A stretch of DNA of 64,000 nt from Microbacterium enclense (GTDB taxonomy: Bacteria; Actinomycetota; Actinomycetes; Actinomycetales; Microbacteriaceae): contig CP116226.1 of the NCBI GenBank assembly GCA_038182865.1, positions 1,736,001-1,800,000 of the forward strand. The letters run 5' to 3'. This document shows positions 1 to 8,795 of the stretch, in pieces. The notes beneath the pieces are model-generated. The model made no database searches, was not told the DNA's origin, and worked only from the letters and a program-made list of their open reading frames with translations. Numbering within the stretch: position 1 is the stretch's first letter; each line of letters begins with the position of its first letter. A program made the translations under genes and the position numbers.

Positions 1-1766
1 CCGCGTTCGACTACTGCCTGCACGGCAAGGGCGGGGCGGCCCCCTCCATCGACACCGCGATGCACGGACTCGTGGATGCCGCCCACGTCGACCACCTGCA
101 CCCCGATGCCGGTATCGCGATCGCGACCGCGGCCGACGGCGAGAAGCTGACGACCGAGATCTTCGGCGACAGGGTCGTGTGGGTACCCTGGCGCCGCCCC
201 GGCTTCCAGCTGGGCCTCGACATCGCGGCGATCAAGGCGGAGAACCCGCAGGCGATCGGCACGATCCTCGGCGGCCACGGCATCACGGCGTGGGGCGACA
301 CCTCCGAGGAGGCCGAGCGCAACAGCCTGTGGATCATCGACACCGCGCAGGCGTACATCGATGCACACGGCGCGGCCGAACCGTTTGGTGGTGTCCGCGA
401 CGGCTTCGCGGCCCTGCCCGAGGCCGAGCGCCGGGCCAAGGCGGCGGCCCTCGCCCCGACGATCCGCGGCCTCGCCTCGACGGACAAGCCGATGGTCGGC
501 CACTTCACCGATGCCGACGTCGTGCTCGATTTCTTGGCGTCGGAGAAGGCTCCCGCCCTCGCCGCGCTCGGCACGAGCTGCCCCGATCACTTCCTGCGCA
601 CGAAGGTCAAGCCGCTGATCCTCGACCTGCCGGCCGACGCGTCGGTCGACGAGGCGACCGCGCGCCTGAAGGAGCTGCACGTCGCCTACCGCGAGGACTA
701 CCAGGCCTACTACGACGCGCACGCGGATGCCGGCAGCCCGGCGATCCGCGGCGCCGACCCGCTCATCGTCCTCGTCCCGGGCGTGGGCATGTTCTCGTAC
801 GGCGCGAACAAGCAGACCGCGCGCGTGGCGGGGGAGTTCTACGTCAACGCGATCAACGTCATGCGCGGCGCCGAGGCCCTCTCGGCCTACGCGCCGATCT
901 CGGATGCCGAGAAGTTCCGCATCGAGTATTGGGCGCTCGAAGAGGCCAAGCTCCAGCGCATGCCGAAGCCCAAGACGCACCAGGGCCGGATCGCGTTCGT
1001 CACGGGAGCGGCATCCGGGATCGGCAAGGCCATCGCGACCCGTCTCGCCGCCGAAGGCGCATGCGTCGTCGTGGCCGACCTCGACCTCGAGAAGGCCCAG
1101 GCAGTCGCCGCCGAGCTCGGCTCGACCGACGTCGCGATCGGCGTCGCGGCGAACGTCGCGGATGCCGAGGGCGTGCAGGCCGCGATCGACGCCACGGTCC
1201 TCGCCTTCGGCGGCATCGACCTGGTCGTCAACAATGCCGGGCTCTCGCTCTCGAAGCCGCTGCTCGAGACCACCGAGAAGGACTGGGACCTGCAGCACGA
1301 CGTCATGGCGAAGGGCTCGTTCCTCGTGTCGAAGGCGGCCGCGAAAGCGCTCATCGCGCAGGGGATGGGCGGCGACGTCATCTACATCTCGTCGAAGAAC
1401 TCGGTCTTCGCGGGGCCGAACAACATCGCGTACTCGGCGACGAAGGCCGACCAGGCGCACCAGGTGCGTCTGCTCGCGGTCGAGCTCGGCGAGCACGGCG
1501 TGCGCGTGAACGGCATCAACCCCGACGGCGTCGTGCGCGGCTCGGGCATCTTCGCCGCCGGGTGGGGCGCCAACCGCGCGGCGACCTACGGCGTCGACGA
1601 GAAGGACCTCGGGCAGTTCTACGCCAACCGCACGATCCTCAAGCGCGAGGTCGTGCCCGAGAACGTCGCCGACGCGGTGTACGTGCTCACCGGTCCCGAG
1701 CTCTCGCGCACGACGGGTCTGCACATCCCCGTCGACTCGGGCGTCGCCGCGGCGTTCCTGCGATGA
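1..1766 (+). CDS. rhaEW: Bifunctional L-rhamnulose-1-phosphate aldolase / L-lactaldehyde dehydrogenase (5' truncated)
   Basis: The reading frame is already open at base 3, so the true start lies upstream of the window; about 588 residues are visible where family members are usually near 680. The first half matches the class II aldolase/adducin-like part of fused rhamnulose-phosphate aldolases. From about residue 325 of the visible part a short-chain dehydrogenase domain begins, with the nucleotide-binding motif TGAASGIG and the catalytic pair in AYSATK. In the family, the aldolase splits L-rhamnulose 1-phosphate into DHAP and L-lactaldehyde, and the dehydrogenase half oxidises the aldehyde to L-lactate. 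The stop overlaps the rhamnulokinase start (ATGA), so the two are co-translated. The lactate dehydrogenase two genes on would complete the route to pyruvate. Cytoplasmic. Confidence 0.9.
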   Translation, partial: AFDYCLHGKGGAAPSIDTAMHGLVDAAHVDHLHPDAGIAIATAADGEKLTTEIFGDRVVWVPWRRPGFQLGLDIAAIKAENPQAIGTILGGHGITAWGDTSEEAERNSLWIIDTAQAYIDAHGAAEPFGGVRDGFAALPEAERRAKAAALAPTIRGLASTDKPMVGHFTDADVVLDFLASEKAPALAALGTSCPDHFLRTKVKPLILDLPADASVDEATARLKELHVAYREDYQAYYDAHADAGSPAIRGADPLIVLVPGVGMFSYGANKQTARVAGEFYVNAINVMRGAEALSAYAPISDAEKFRIEYWALEEAKLQRMPKPKTHQGRIAFVTGAASGIGKAIATRLAAEGACVVVADLDLEKAQAVAAELGSTDVAIGVAANVADAEGVQAAIDATVLAFGGIDLVVNNAGLSLSKPLLETTEKDWDLQHDVMAKGSFLVSKAAAKALIAQGMGGDVIYISSKNSVFAGPNNIAYSATKADQAHQVRLLAVELGEHGVRVNGINPDGVVRGSGIFAAGWGANRAATYGVDEKDLGQFYANRTILKREVVPENVADAVYVLTGPELSRTTGLHIPVDSGVAAAFLR

Positions 1767-3178
1767 GTCAGGACGAGTCGCGCGGCATCCGTGCCGTCGC
1801 GGCCGTCGACCTCGGCGCCACGAGCGGGCGAGTGATGGTCGGCCGGGTCGGCGACGGGGTGCTCGAGCTCGAGCAGGTCGCGCGCTTTCCCAACGGACCC
1901 GTCGAGCGCGCCGACGGCTGGCACTGGGACATCGAGGCGCTGTGGCGTCACGTGCGTGCCGGGCTCGACGAGGCGCTGCGTCGTGAGCCGCGCATCGAGA
2001 GCGTCGGCATCGACTCGTGGGCCGTGGACTACGGCCTTCTTGAGCCGGACGGGCTGCTCGCCGAGCCGTTCCACTACCGCGACGAGCGGACCGCCCGCGG
2101 CGTCGACGCCGTTCACGCAACCGTGCCGTTCGAGGAGCTGTACCGCCGCAACGGTCTGCAGTTCCTCCCGTTCAACACGCTGTACCAGTACGCCGCCGAT
2201 CCGCGGGTGGCTGAGGCGGAGGCGAGCCTGCTCATCCCCGACCTCCTGGCCGAGCGGCTCGCGGGGCGCCGCGTCGCCGAGCGCACGAATGCCTCGACCA
2301 CGGGGCTCGTCGACGTGCACACGGGGGAGTGGGATCTCGCGCTCGCTGAGGCCCTCGGCATCCCGTCGCGCGTGCTTCCGCCGCTCGTCGATCCGGGCGA
2401 GACGATCGGGATCACCCCGGCCGAGCTGGGGGCGCGACCGGTCATCGCCGTCGGTTCCCACGACACGGCGTCGGCGATCGTGGCCGTTCCGCTGGCGACG
2501 CCGAACGCCGCGTACATCTCCTGTGGCACGTGGGGGCTCGTCGGGCTCGAGCTCGACGAGCCGATCGTGACGGATGCCGCCCGCCAGGCGAACTTCACGA
2601 ATGAGGGCGGCGTCGACGGCCGTGTGCGATTCCTGCACAACGTCACGGGCCTCTGGCTGCTGAGCGAAACCGTGCGGGCGTGGTCGGAGCGCGACGGCGC
2701 CCCGATCGACCTGCCGGCGCTGCTGGCCGCCGCCGCCGGACAGCCGGCACCGACGCGGCTCTTCGACGCGGACGACCCCTCGCTCGCCGCTCCCGGGGAC
2801 ATGCCGACGCGTATCGCGGCCCTGCTCGGGATGCCGGAACCGAGCGTCGACGGACGGTCGGCGTTCGCGCGGGTGATCGTCGAGAGCATTGCCGAGGCCT
2901 TCGCCTCGACCCTGCGCACCGCGGGGATCCTCGCCGATCGTGAGATCGACGTCGTCCACCTCGTCGGCGGTGGGGCGCTCAACGCCCTGCTGTGTCAGGC
3001 GACGGCCGACCGCAGCGGCGTGCCCGTGCTCGCGGGGCCGGTGGAGGCGACCGCGCTCGGGAACGTGCTCGTCCAGGCCCGTGCCCTCGGCTGTTTCGGC
3101 CCCGACGCGACTCTGGAGGACCTGCGGGAGCGGGTCGGTGCCGCGTTTCCCTCCCAGCGGTTCGCTCCCCGTTCTTGA
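1763..3178 (+). CDS. rhaB: Rhamnulokinase
   Basis: A 471-residue FGGY-type carbohydrate kinase that would phosphorylate L-rhamnulose to L-rhamnulose 1-phosphate, the substrate of the preceding fused aldolase. The N-terminus carries the phosphate-binding signature AVDLGATSGR. The middle has IDSWAVDYGLL, then SHDTASAI and the SCGTWGLVGLE segment typical of rhamnulokinases. The C-terminal half has VVHLVGGGALNALLCQ, the adenosine-binding region of the actin-like ATPase fold. The ATG overlaps the upstream stop by four bases, and no other in-frame start suits the family N-terminus. Length agrees with the family (about 470-490). The rhamnose isomerase and regulator expected in such operons are not in the window and may lie upstream. 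Confidence 0.92.
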   Translation: MSQDESRGIRAVAAVDLGATSGRVMVGRVGDGVLELEQVARFPNGPVERADGWHWDIEALWRHVRAGLDEALRREPRIESVGIDSWAVDYGLLEPDGLLAEPFHYRDERTARGVDAVHATVPFEELYRRNGLQFLPFNTLYQYAADPRVAEAEASLLIPDLLAERLAGRRVAERTNASTTGLVDVHTGEWDLALAEALGIPSRVLPPLVDPGETIGITPAELGARPVIAVGSHDTASAIVAVPLATPNAAYISCGTWGLVGLELDEPIVTDAARQANFTNEGGVDGRVRFLHNVTGLWLLSETVRAWSERDGAPIDLPALLAAAAGQPAPTRLFDADDPSLAAPGDMPTRIAALLGMPEPSVDGRSAFARVIVESIAEAFASTLRTAGILADREIDVVHLVGGGALNALLCQATADRSGVPVLAGPVEATALGNVLVQARALGCFGPDATLEDLRERVGAAFPSQRFAPRS

Positions 3179-3212
3179 ATCCGGTCCGGGCTCGACCCGG
3201 AAGGCCCTAGTA

Positions 3213-3227
3213 TGTGGTCAGACCACA
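3213..3227. promoter_or_regulatory. FadR/LldR-type GntR operator in front of lldD
   Basis: The 15-mer TGTGGTCAGACCACA is a palindrome with 7-base arms around a central A. It contains the TGGTCNGACCA core typical of FadR-subfamily GntR regulators, including lactate regulators of actinobacteria. It ends 16 bases before the chosen lldD ATG at 3244, so a bound repressor would block transcription or initiation. No FadR-type gene is adjacent; the regulator may be encoded elsewhere, or the FadR-type gene at 28816 may be involved (inference). Confidence 0.7.
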
Positions 3228-3243
3228 CGAAAGCGAGACACCC

Positions 3244-4512
3244 ATGGTGCAGCGACAGCTCCCCAAAGTCGGCGAGCTCCTCGAGCTCATGCAGTTCAAG
3301 AAGCCCGAGCTCGACGCCCGTAAGCGCCGCCTCGACGCGGCGCTGACGATCGGAGACCTCCGTGCGATCGCGAAGCGGCGCACGCCCAAGGCGGCCTTCG
3401 ACTACACCGACGGCGCCGCCGAGGGCGAGCTGTCGCTCGACCGTGCGCGTCGTGCGTTCGAGGACGTCGAGTTCCACCCCGACATCCTGCGGCCGGCCAA
3501 CGAGGTCGACACCTCGTGCGAGATCCTCGGCGGCCCCTCGGCGCTGCCGTTCGGCATCGCGCCCACCGGCTTCACGCGCCTCATGCAGACCGAGGGAGAG
3601 ACCGCGGGGGCGTCTGCGGCGGCGGCCGCCGGCATCCCGTTCACGCTGTCGACGCTGGGAACGACCTCGATCGAGGGCGTGAAGGCGGCCAACCCCGTCG
3701 GACGCAACTGGTTCCAGCTGTACGTGATGAAGCAGCGCGAGATCTCGTACGGTCTCGTCGAACGGGCAGTTGCGGCCGGGTTCGACACCCTGCAGTTCAC
3801 CGTCGACACGCCGATCGCCGGTGCCCGCCTCCGTGACAAGCGCAACGGTTTCTCGATCCCCCCGCAGCTGACGGTCGGCACGATCGTCAATGCGATCCCG
3901 CGCCCCTGGTGGTGGATCGACTTCCTCACCACGCCCAAGCTCGAGTTCGCCTCGCTCAGCACGACCGGCGGCACCGTCGGCGAGCTGCTGAACGCGGCGA
4001 TGGACCCCACGATCAGCTACGACGACCTCGACATCATCCGGAGCATGTGGCCGGGCAAGCTCGTCGTGAAGGGCGTCCAGAACGTGCAGGATGCCGCGCG
4101 CCTGGTCGACCTCGGCGTCGACGGCATCGTGCTCTCGAACCACGGCGGGCGTCAGCTCGACCGCGCCCCGATCCCCTTCCGCCTGCTCCCGCACGTCGTG
4201 CGCGAGGTGGGCAAGGATGCCACGGTCATGGTCGACACCGGCATCATGAACGGCGCCGACATCGTGGCATCCATCGCTCTCGGGGCGAAGTTCACCCTCA
4301 TCGGCCGCGCGTACCTCTACGGCCTGATGGCCGGCGGGCGCGAGGGCGTCGACCGCACGATCGCGATCCTGCGCAGCGAGATCGAGCGCACGATGACGCT
4401 GCTCGGGGTCTCGTCGCTGGATGAGCTCGAGCCGCGGCACGTGACGCAGCTCACGCGGCTGGTGCCGGTCGCGGGTCAGGGCGTCGGCGACGAGGCCCCC
4501 GCTCGCGCATAG
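3244..4512 (+). CDS. lldD: FMN-dependent L-lactate dehydrogenase (alpha-hydroxy-acid oxidase family)
   Basis: A 422-residue TIM-barrel flavoenzyme expected to oxidise L-lactate to pyruvate at the membrane with quinone or cytochrome as acceptor. Visible family marks are FDYTDGAAEGE near residue 53, the FMN-site segment GIAPTGFTRLM, QLYVMKQRE, the lysine motif LVVKGVQN, and the catalytic histidine/arginine motif SNHGGRQLDRAP, followed by the phosphate-binding MVDTGIMNGADI and IGRAYLYG. I chose ATG 3244 because a GTG 30 bases earlier sits inside the operator palindrome, and GAAAGCGAG precedes 3244. It lies 65 bases after rhamnulokinase. Since the rhamnose aldolase fusion yields L-lactate, this gene plausibly finishes the pathway, though its own operator suggests it also answers to lactate independently. 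Confidence 0.9.
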   Translation: MVQRQLPKVGELLELMQFKKPELDARKRRLDAALTIGDLRAIAKRRTPKAAFDYTDGAAEGELSLDRARRAFEDVEFHPDILRPANEVDTSCEILGGPSALPFGIAPTGFTRLMQTEGETAGASAAAAAGIPFTLSTLGTTSIEGVKAANPVGRNWFQLYVMKQREISYGLVERAVAAGFDTLQFTVDTPIAGARLRDKRNGFSIPPQLTVGTIVNAIPRPWWWIDFLTTPKLEFASLSTTGGTVGELLNAAMDPTISYDDLDIIRSMWPGKLVVKGVQNVQDAARLVDLGVDGIVLSNHGGRQLDRAPIPFRLLPHVVREVGKDATVMVDTGIMNGADIVASIALGAKFTLIGRAYLYGLMAGGREGVDRTIAILRSEIERTMTLLGVSSLDELEPRHVTQLTRLVPVAGQGVGDEAPARA

Positions 4513-4545
4513 CTCGCTGAGGACCGGGGTGGCGAGCGTCGGTCC

Positions 4546-4623
4546 TCACACCGCCACGGGCAGGGTGAGGACCGGGTCGACGCCTCCGACGCGGGCCACC
4601 CCGGAAGGCTCGTCGACGGGCGG
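4546..4623 (-). pseudogene. C-terminal remnant of a CocE/S15-type hydrolase paralogue
   Basis: Read on the minus strand, the last codons before the TGA at 4548-4546 encode VARVGGVDPVLTLPVAV, which matches the very end of the secreted hydrolase encoded at 5798-7615 (VSIAGGVDQVLTLPVTN). At DNA level 4554-4580 and 5807-5833 are identical at 26 of 27 positions. Nothing further upstream in this frame resembles that protein, because the epoxide hydrolase gene begins to occupy the strand at 4653. It therefore looks like the tail of a second hydrolase copy left after recombination or insertion of the epoxide hydrolase gene. The alternative is a duplicated 3' end only. No start codon or independent function is apparent. 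Confidence 0.6.
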
Positions 4624-4652
4624 ACGAAGGTGTCGGTGATGTCCAGCCGACG

Positions 4653-5780
4653 TCACACGCGCTGTGTGGTGATGAAGCGGCGGAGCGAGTCCGCGACGAG
4701 TTCCGGCATCTCGGCCGCGATGAAGTGTCCTCCGATCCCGAGGTCGTTCCAGTGGACGATGTCGGTGAACAGGCGCTCTGCCATGGCCCGCGGGGCACGT
4801 TCGATCTCCTGCCCGCCGAGGGTGACCGACACGGGTTGCGTGACGCGATCCTCCGCGGTGAAGGGGTCGGGCTCGACATCCTGCCGGTAGTAGACCCGGT
4901 TCGCACTTCCGACGGTGCCCGTCGCCCAGTACAACATCAGCGTTTCGAGGAAGACGTGGAAGAGCGGGCCTTCCGATCGCCATTGGCGGCCCGGTGACTC
5001 CGACCAGGAACGCCACTTGTCGAGCATCCAGGCGGCCAGGCCGACGGGGGAGTCCTGCAGCCCGTAGGCGAGAGTCGTCGGCCGGGTGGACTGGATGGCC
5101 ATGTAGCCGGACTCCACCGCATCCCACGCTGCGGCCTTCTCGAGATAGGTGACTTCCTCGCGACTGCGCAGCCGAGCGTCGATCGGCAGCTGCGGCAGGC
5201 CCGGTTCGGTCGTGTGGTATCCCCGCACGAGGTCGGGGTGACGCTGGGCGAGACGAACAGCCGTGCCCGCGGCGATGTCGTACGCGTGTACCCAGATCGG
5301 TTGGGGCGTGAGGGCGCGGATCGCCTCGGCCAGCGCATCCGCGGTCTGCGTGTGATTCGGCCCCGGCGCCGGGCGCCGCGAGGACAGGCCGAAGCCGGGC
5401 AGCGACGGCACGAGGACATCGAAGGGTTCACGACCGGCTGCGCGGGGGGAAGCGAGTTCGCGCGCGAGAACGTCCATCTCCGCGAAAGAGCTCGGCCACC
5501 CGTGCAGCAGCACGATCGTCCCCCGCGCCTGCGCGGGTCGGCGCCGCAGGACGTGGAGGCCGCCGAGGCCCGTGTCCACGACGGCGTTCTCGGCCGACGC
5601 CCATTGCTCGAGCGTGCCCCGCCAGTCGAGTCGCGACCATGCGGCGAGGACGGCGCGCACGTCGGCGGAGGAGACTCCGTAGTGATCTTCGATCGGATCG
5701 GGAAACCGGGTCTGAGCGATCCTGCGCCGTACCTCGTCCATGGCCCGTTCGGCGTCCGCCCGCAACTCGTCAAACGTCAT
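4653..5780 (-). CDS. Epoxide hydrolase family protein (alpha/beta hydrolase with EHN domain)
   Basis: The product is 375 residues. The first 110 or so form the N-terminal epoxide-hydrolase extension (EHN), with RFPDP and the tryptophan-rich DWRGTLEQW. The alpha/beta core follows: oxyanion-hole motif HGWP at residues 93-96, VPSLPGFGLS near 124-133, and the nucleophile region VHAYDIAAG with Asp168 where a serine would sit in an esterase. Family members open epoxides by attack of this aspartate; the substrate here is unknown. GGGGAG precedes the ATG. It follows the secreted hydrolase after 17 bases and is probably co-transcribed with it and the LacI gene. Its 3' flank holds the remnant of a hydrolase paralogue, so it may be an insertion into a duplicated locus. 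No signal peptide is seen; cytoplasmic. Confidence 0.85.
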   Translation of the reverse strand: MTFDELRADAERAMDEVRRRIAQTRFPDPIEDHYGVSSADVRAVLAAWSRLDWRGTLEQWASAENAVVDTGLGGLHVLRRRPAQARGTIVLLHGWPSSFAEMDVLARELASPRAAGREPFDVLVPSLPGFGLSSRRPAPGPNHTQTADALAEAIRALTPQPIWVHAYDIAAGTAVRLAQRHPDLVRGYHTTEPGLPQLPIDARLRSREEVTYLEKAAAWDAVESGYMAIQSTRPTTLAYGLQDSPVGLAAWMLDKWRSWSESPGRQWRSEGPLFHVFLETLMLYWATGTVGSANRVYYRQDVEPDPFTAEDRVTQPVSVTLGGQEIERAPRAMAERLFTDIVHWNDLGIGGHFIAAEMPELVADSLRRFITTQRV

Positions 5781-5797
5781 GGTGATTCGCTCCCCCG

Positions 5798-7615
5798 TCA
5801 GTTCGTCACGGGCAGGGTGAGGACCTGGTCGACACCACCCGCGATGGAGACGGGGACGACTGCGCTGTTCCCTCGGAAGTTCGATGACCCGCCCGCGACC
5901 ACGATCCGGAGCCGATGGTCAGTGGCAAAGCGGTGGGCGATGGCGGGGAGGGTCACGGTGAACGGGGAGCCGACATCGGGGATGCGCACGGGAGCCACGA
6001 GTTTGTGTATCAGGGTGGCTGAGCCGGAGGCATCGACGTCTTCGAGTTTGACGAACAGGACGAGTTTGCCGGTGTCGCCGCTGCTTTGGGTCAGCGCCGC
6101 AGTCGGGGCATCGACCTTCAGCTTCAGCGTCGGAGAGCCGACGACATCGAGCGGGGCGCCGAGCGGGGCCGAGGTCCACCGTGCGGTCGTCCCCGGCAGG
6201 TCGAGGTCTTCGGGGAGAACCGCACTGACACTGCCGAAAGCGTGAACGGGGTCGATAGAGGTCGGCACGCCCCCGGGTGCGGTCAGAAACGACTGCCGGT
6301 CTGCCGTGACTGCGCCGCTGTCGGCGGTGAGTGCGCCGGTGCCGGACAGCATGTACGACCGCGTGGCCTCGACGGGGTACGACGAGGTGGAAGCGTACGC
6401 GGGGGCCGCCGACCCGGAGTAGCCGATCCAATCGCGGAAGTAGGCGAACTCCGGGCCCGTCGAGACAGGCAGGTCCTTCAGGTACCGATCGAACCAGGTG
6501 AGGATCCGCGCGGAGAGGTACTCGTTGTCGAAGTCTGGGGCAGAACCGGTGAACTCCCCGGTCACTCCCGCGTCGCCGTCGTGCCCGAACTCGTGCCAGA
6601 TCATGCTGACCGGAGTGCCCTGGGCCTTCAGGGCCGTATACGTCGCGATCGCCTCGTTGAGGTCGAAGAGGGTGTCGTTCTGCCCCTGCCCGAGCAGGAC
6701 CGGGACGGTGATCTCGCTGACATACGAAGACACCGAGTGCGCGCGTGCCGCGTCGATCTGTGAAGCGGTGGGAGCGCCGGTGATGAGCCCGGTCACCACC
6801 GAGTCGCAGAAGAACTGCGCGAGTCCTGGGCAGGTGGACACCGTCGTCGGGTTGATCGGCCGGGACAGGCTGCTTCCCGCGGCAAAGGCGAGAAGACTCG
6901 CTGCCCACACGGTCTTCCCGGCGCCCGGGGTCGAGGACGACACACCCGACGTGGTCGAGGTGCCGTTCGGCGCGAGGGAGTAGGCGAGGTCGTTCCACGT
7001 TGCCATGGGCACGATCGTGTCGATCCGGTGATCCACACTGGCGGCGGCGAACTCCGTCCCGGCGCCGTAGGAGATCCCGACCATTCCCACTCGCGGGTCG
7101 TTCGGGCGCGCGGTGCCGTCGTGGTCCTGCGCATCGCGCACGATGGTCTGCAGGGGAGGGGCCGCGGTTGTGAGAGCCGAGTCCAGGTAGGCGATGCCGC
7201 CGTCGCCTCCGAGGTAGTCGACCAACCGGCTGGCCGCGCGTCCGTCGATCTCCGGGTCGTTCACGCTCACGGTGCACGACGATCCTCCCCAGCCCAAGCC
7301 CGAGTACGCCAGGAAGGCGTACCCGCGAACCGCGAAGGCCTTGCCGATCCCGGCGAGATCCGCCTTGGACCCGCCCCATCCGTTCGTCGCCATGATCGCG
7401 GGCACAGGGTGCGAGGCGCTCGCGTCCGATGGCAGATAGAGGTCGCCTTCGATGCGGCAGGAGGGGTCTGACCCCGAGGCGACTCCGGTGTCGAAGAAGA
7501 GGGCCTGTGTCGTGAAGCCGGCGTCGGCGTGAGCGGCCGGTACGACACCTCCTAGGAGGAACGATGCCGCCACCGTGGCGGCGACGAGGCGGGCTGTCTT
7601 CCGGGGTTCGTGCAT
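5798..7615 (-). CDS. Secreted CocE/NonD-type (S15-like) alpha/beta hydrolase
   Basis: This 605-residue protein begins with a Sec signal peptide (charged start, then hydrophobic residues 9-25, probable cleavage after AHA at about 30). ATG 7615 was chosen because AAAGGAG lies just upstream; an earlier in-frame start would spoil the signal. The catalytic serine is Ser182 in the nucleophile elbow GISYG, and the TNGWGGSK segment near 78 and the LFDLNE region fit the X-Pro dipeptidyl-peptidase/CocE fold. The last 150 or so residues form the jelly-roll domain typical of this family. Members hydrolyse peptide, ester or acyl bonds; the substrate cannot be told from sequence. It lies 44 bases after the LacI gene. 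A 27-base stretch at its 3' end recurs in the remnant at 4554-4580. Confidence 0.82.
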   Translation of the reverse strand: MHEPRKTARLVAATVAASFLLGGVVPAAHADAGFTTQALFFDTGVASGSDPSCRIEGDLYLPSDASASHPVPAIMATNGWGGSKADLAGIGKAFAVRGYAFLAYSGLGWGGSSCTVSVNDPEIDGRAASRLVDYLGGDGGIAYLDSALTTAAPPLQTIVRDAQDHDGTARPNDPRVGMVGISYGAGTEFAAASVDHRIDTIVPMATWNDLAYSLAPNGTSTTSGVSSSTPGAGKTVWAASLLAFAAGSSLSRPINPTTVSTCPGLAQFFCDSVVTGLITGAPTASQIDAARAHSVSSYVSEITVPVLLGQGQNDTLFDLNEAIATYTALKAQGTPVSMIWHEFGHDGDAGVTGEFTGSAPDFDNEYLSARILTWFDRYLKDLPVSTGPEFAYFRDWIGYSGSAAPAYASTSSYPVEATRSYMLSGTGALTADSGAVTADRQSFLTAPGGVPTSIDPVHAFGSVSAVLPEDLDLPGTTARWTSAPLGAPLDVVGSPTLKLKVDAPTAALTQSSGDTGKLVLFVKLEDVDASGSATLIHKLVAPVRIPDVGSPFTVTLPAIAHRFATDHRLRIVVAGGSSNFRGNSAVVPVSIAGGVDQVLTLPVTN

Positions 7616-7659
7616 GAGTCGACTCCTTTGTCGATCGAATGTGGTGGAGGTGACGCCCC

Positions 7660-8736
7660 TCAACAGCCGCAGCTGCTGCGCAGGGCGAGGTGAACAGGGA
7701 GGGTGATGTGTCGGGCCTCGCCGCCCGAGATCTGCTCGGTGAGGAGGTCGACCGCGGTTCGGCCGAGCTCTTCCATCGGCTGGCGGACGGTCGTCAGGCT
7801 GGGAGTGGTGAGGCGTCCCGCGAGGATGCCGTCGAAGCCGGTCACGGCGACGTCATCGGGTGCCCGGAGGCCCAGCGGATGCAAGGCCTCCATCACCCCC
7901 AGAGCCGTCTGGTCGCTGACGCAGACGAAGGCGTCGGGGAGGGGCTTGTCTCGTGCCTCCTCGACGAACGCGTCACGGGTTCCCGTACGGCCGCTGGCGG
8001 ACACCCGGGTGATCTCGGGGATCGGCAGACCGGCGTCGCGGAGAGCATCTTCGAACCCGAGCCGCCGCTCGCGGTAGTCCAAGGCCACGGTCGGCCGCCC
8101 GACGAACTCGAGGCGGCGGTGTCCGTGAACCGTGATGAGGTGAGAGACGAGTGCTCGCATCCCGGCGCGGTTGTCGACCGTGACGCTCCCGACCTGGAGG
8201 CCCGCGCGGGCGGCCTCGGAGACCATCACCATGGGCTTCGTCCGTGCGAGGAGCTGCAGCATTTCGTCGGACATGACGTGGGGGAGAAGGATCACCCCGT
8301 CCACGCGGCGAGCGAGATCATCGAGCGCTATCCCGCCTGCGTCGAGCGACTGCCAGCCGACGGTGAGGGGGGTCTTGCGCACCGTGCACTCCAGCTCGAC
8401 GCCACGGAGCACTTCATCGGCGAACAGGGGATACAGGCGCACGCGCTCGGAACGCTCATCGACCACCTCCACCTCGGAACCAGACGGGCGTGAGGCGCGC
8501 AGGTACTCGTCGTCCTCATGGCCGCCGAAGGAGTACAGCCCGATCGAGCCCGTCTGTCGTTCGGCGAGCCCGCGCGCGAGCCCGCTCGGGACATACCCGA
8601 GCGACTGCACGGTCTGGGCGATTGCCTCCCGCGTCGATGCGGAGACCTTCTCGGGGTCCCGGAAGTACCGTGACACCGTTGCCGTCGAGACCCCTGCGGC
8701 AGCGGCCACGTCGTACACCGTCGGTGCTGACCCCAT
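7660..8736 (-). CDS. LacI-family transcriptional repressor
   Basis: A 358-residue regulator with a classic LacI helix-turn-helix at residues 6-27 (VYDVAAAAGVSTATVSRYF) and a hinge near 45-60 (VQSLGYVPSGLARGLAE), then a periplasmic-binding-like sugar sensor ending with DVAVTGFDG and SLTTVRQPMEELGRTAVDLL. ATG 8736 is preceded by AAGGAGA; upstream in-frame codons lack a ribosome site. It is divergent from the sugar ABC/GH1 operon, and the shared region holds an 18-base perfect palindrome overlapping both -10 elements, so it most likely represses both directions until a sugar, probably a beta-glucoside product, binds. The first genes downstream on its own strand are the secreted hydrolase and epoxide hydrolase. 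The C-terminus ends in Ser-Ser-Cys-Gly-Cys, which is unremarkable for the family. Confidence 0.92.
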   Translation of the reverse strand: MGSAPTVYDVAAAAGVSTATVSRYFRDPEKVSASTREAIAQTVQSLGYVPSGLARGLAERQTGSIGLYSFGGHEDDEYLRASRPSGSEVEVVDERSERVRLYPLFADEVLRGVELECTVRKTPLTVGWQSLDAGGIALDDLARRVDGVILLPHVMSDEMLQLLARTKPMVMVSEAARAGLQVGSVTVDNRAGMRALVSHLITVHGHRRLEFVGRPTVALDYRERRLGFEDALRDAGLPIPEITRVSASGRTGTRDAFVEEARDKPLPDAFVCVSDQTALGVMEALHPLGLRAPDDVAVTGFDGILAGRLTTPSLTTVRQPMEELGRTAVDLLTEQISGGEARHITLPVHLALRSSCGC

Positions 8737-8795
8737 AGACGCATCTCCTTCTCGATCTCGGTTATGACGACACGCAGCATCCGGATGGACGCTGC

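Noticed and set aside
3214..3243. Upstream GTG at 3214 as start of the lactate dehydrogenase gene
   Set aside because: It falls inside the operator palindrome and adds ten residues not expected in the family.
2995..4440. 481-residue minus-strand reading frame opposite rhamnulokinase and lactate dehydrogenase
   Set aside because: High GC keeps antisense frames open. Its product is an Arg/Asp/Glu-rich low-complexity string without domains, while the plus strand encodes two clear enzymes.
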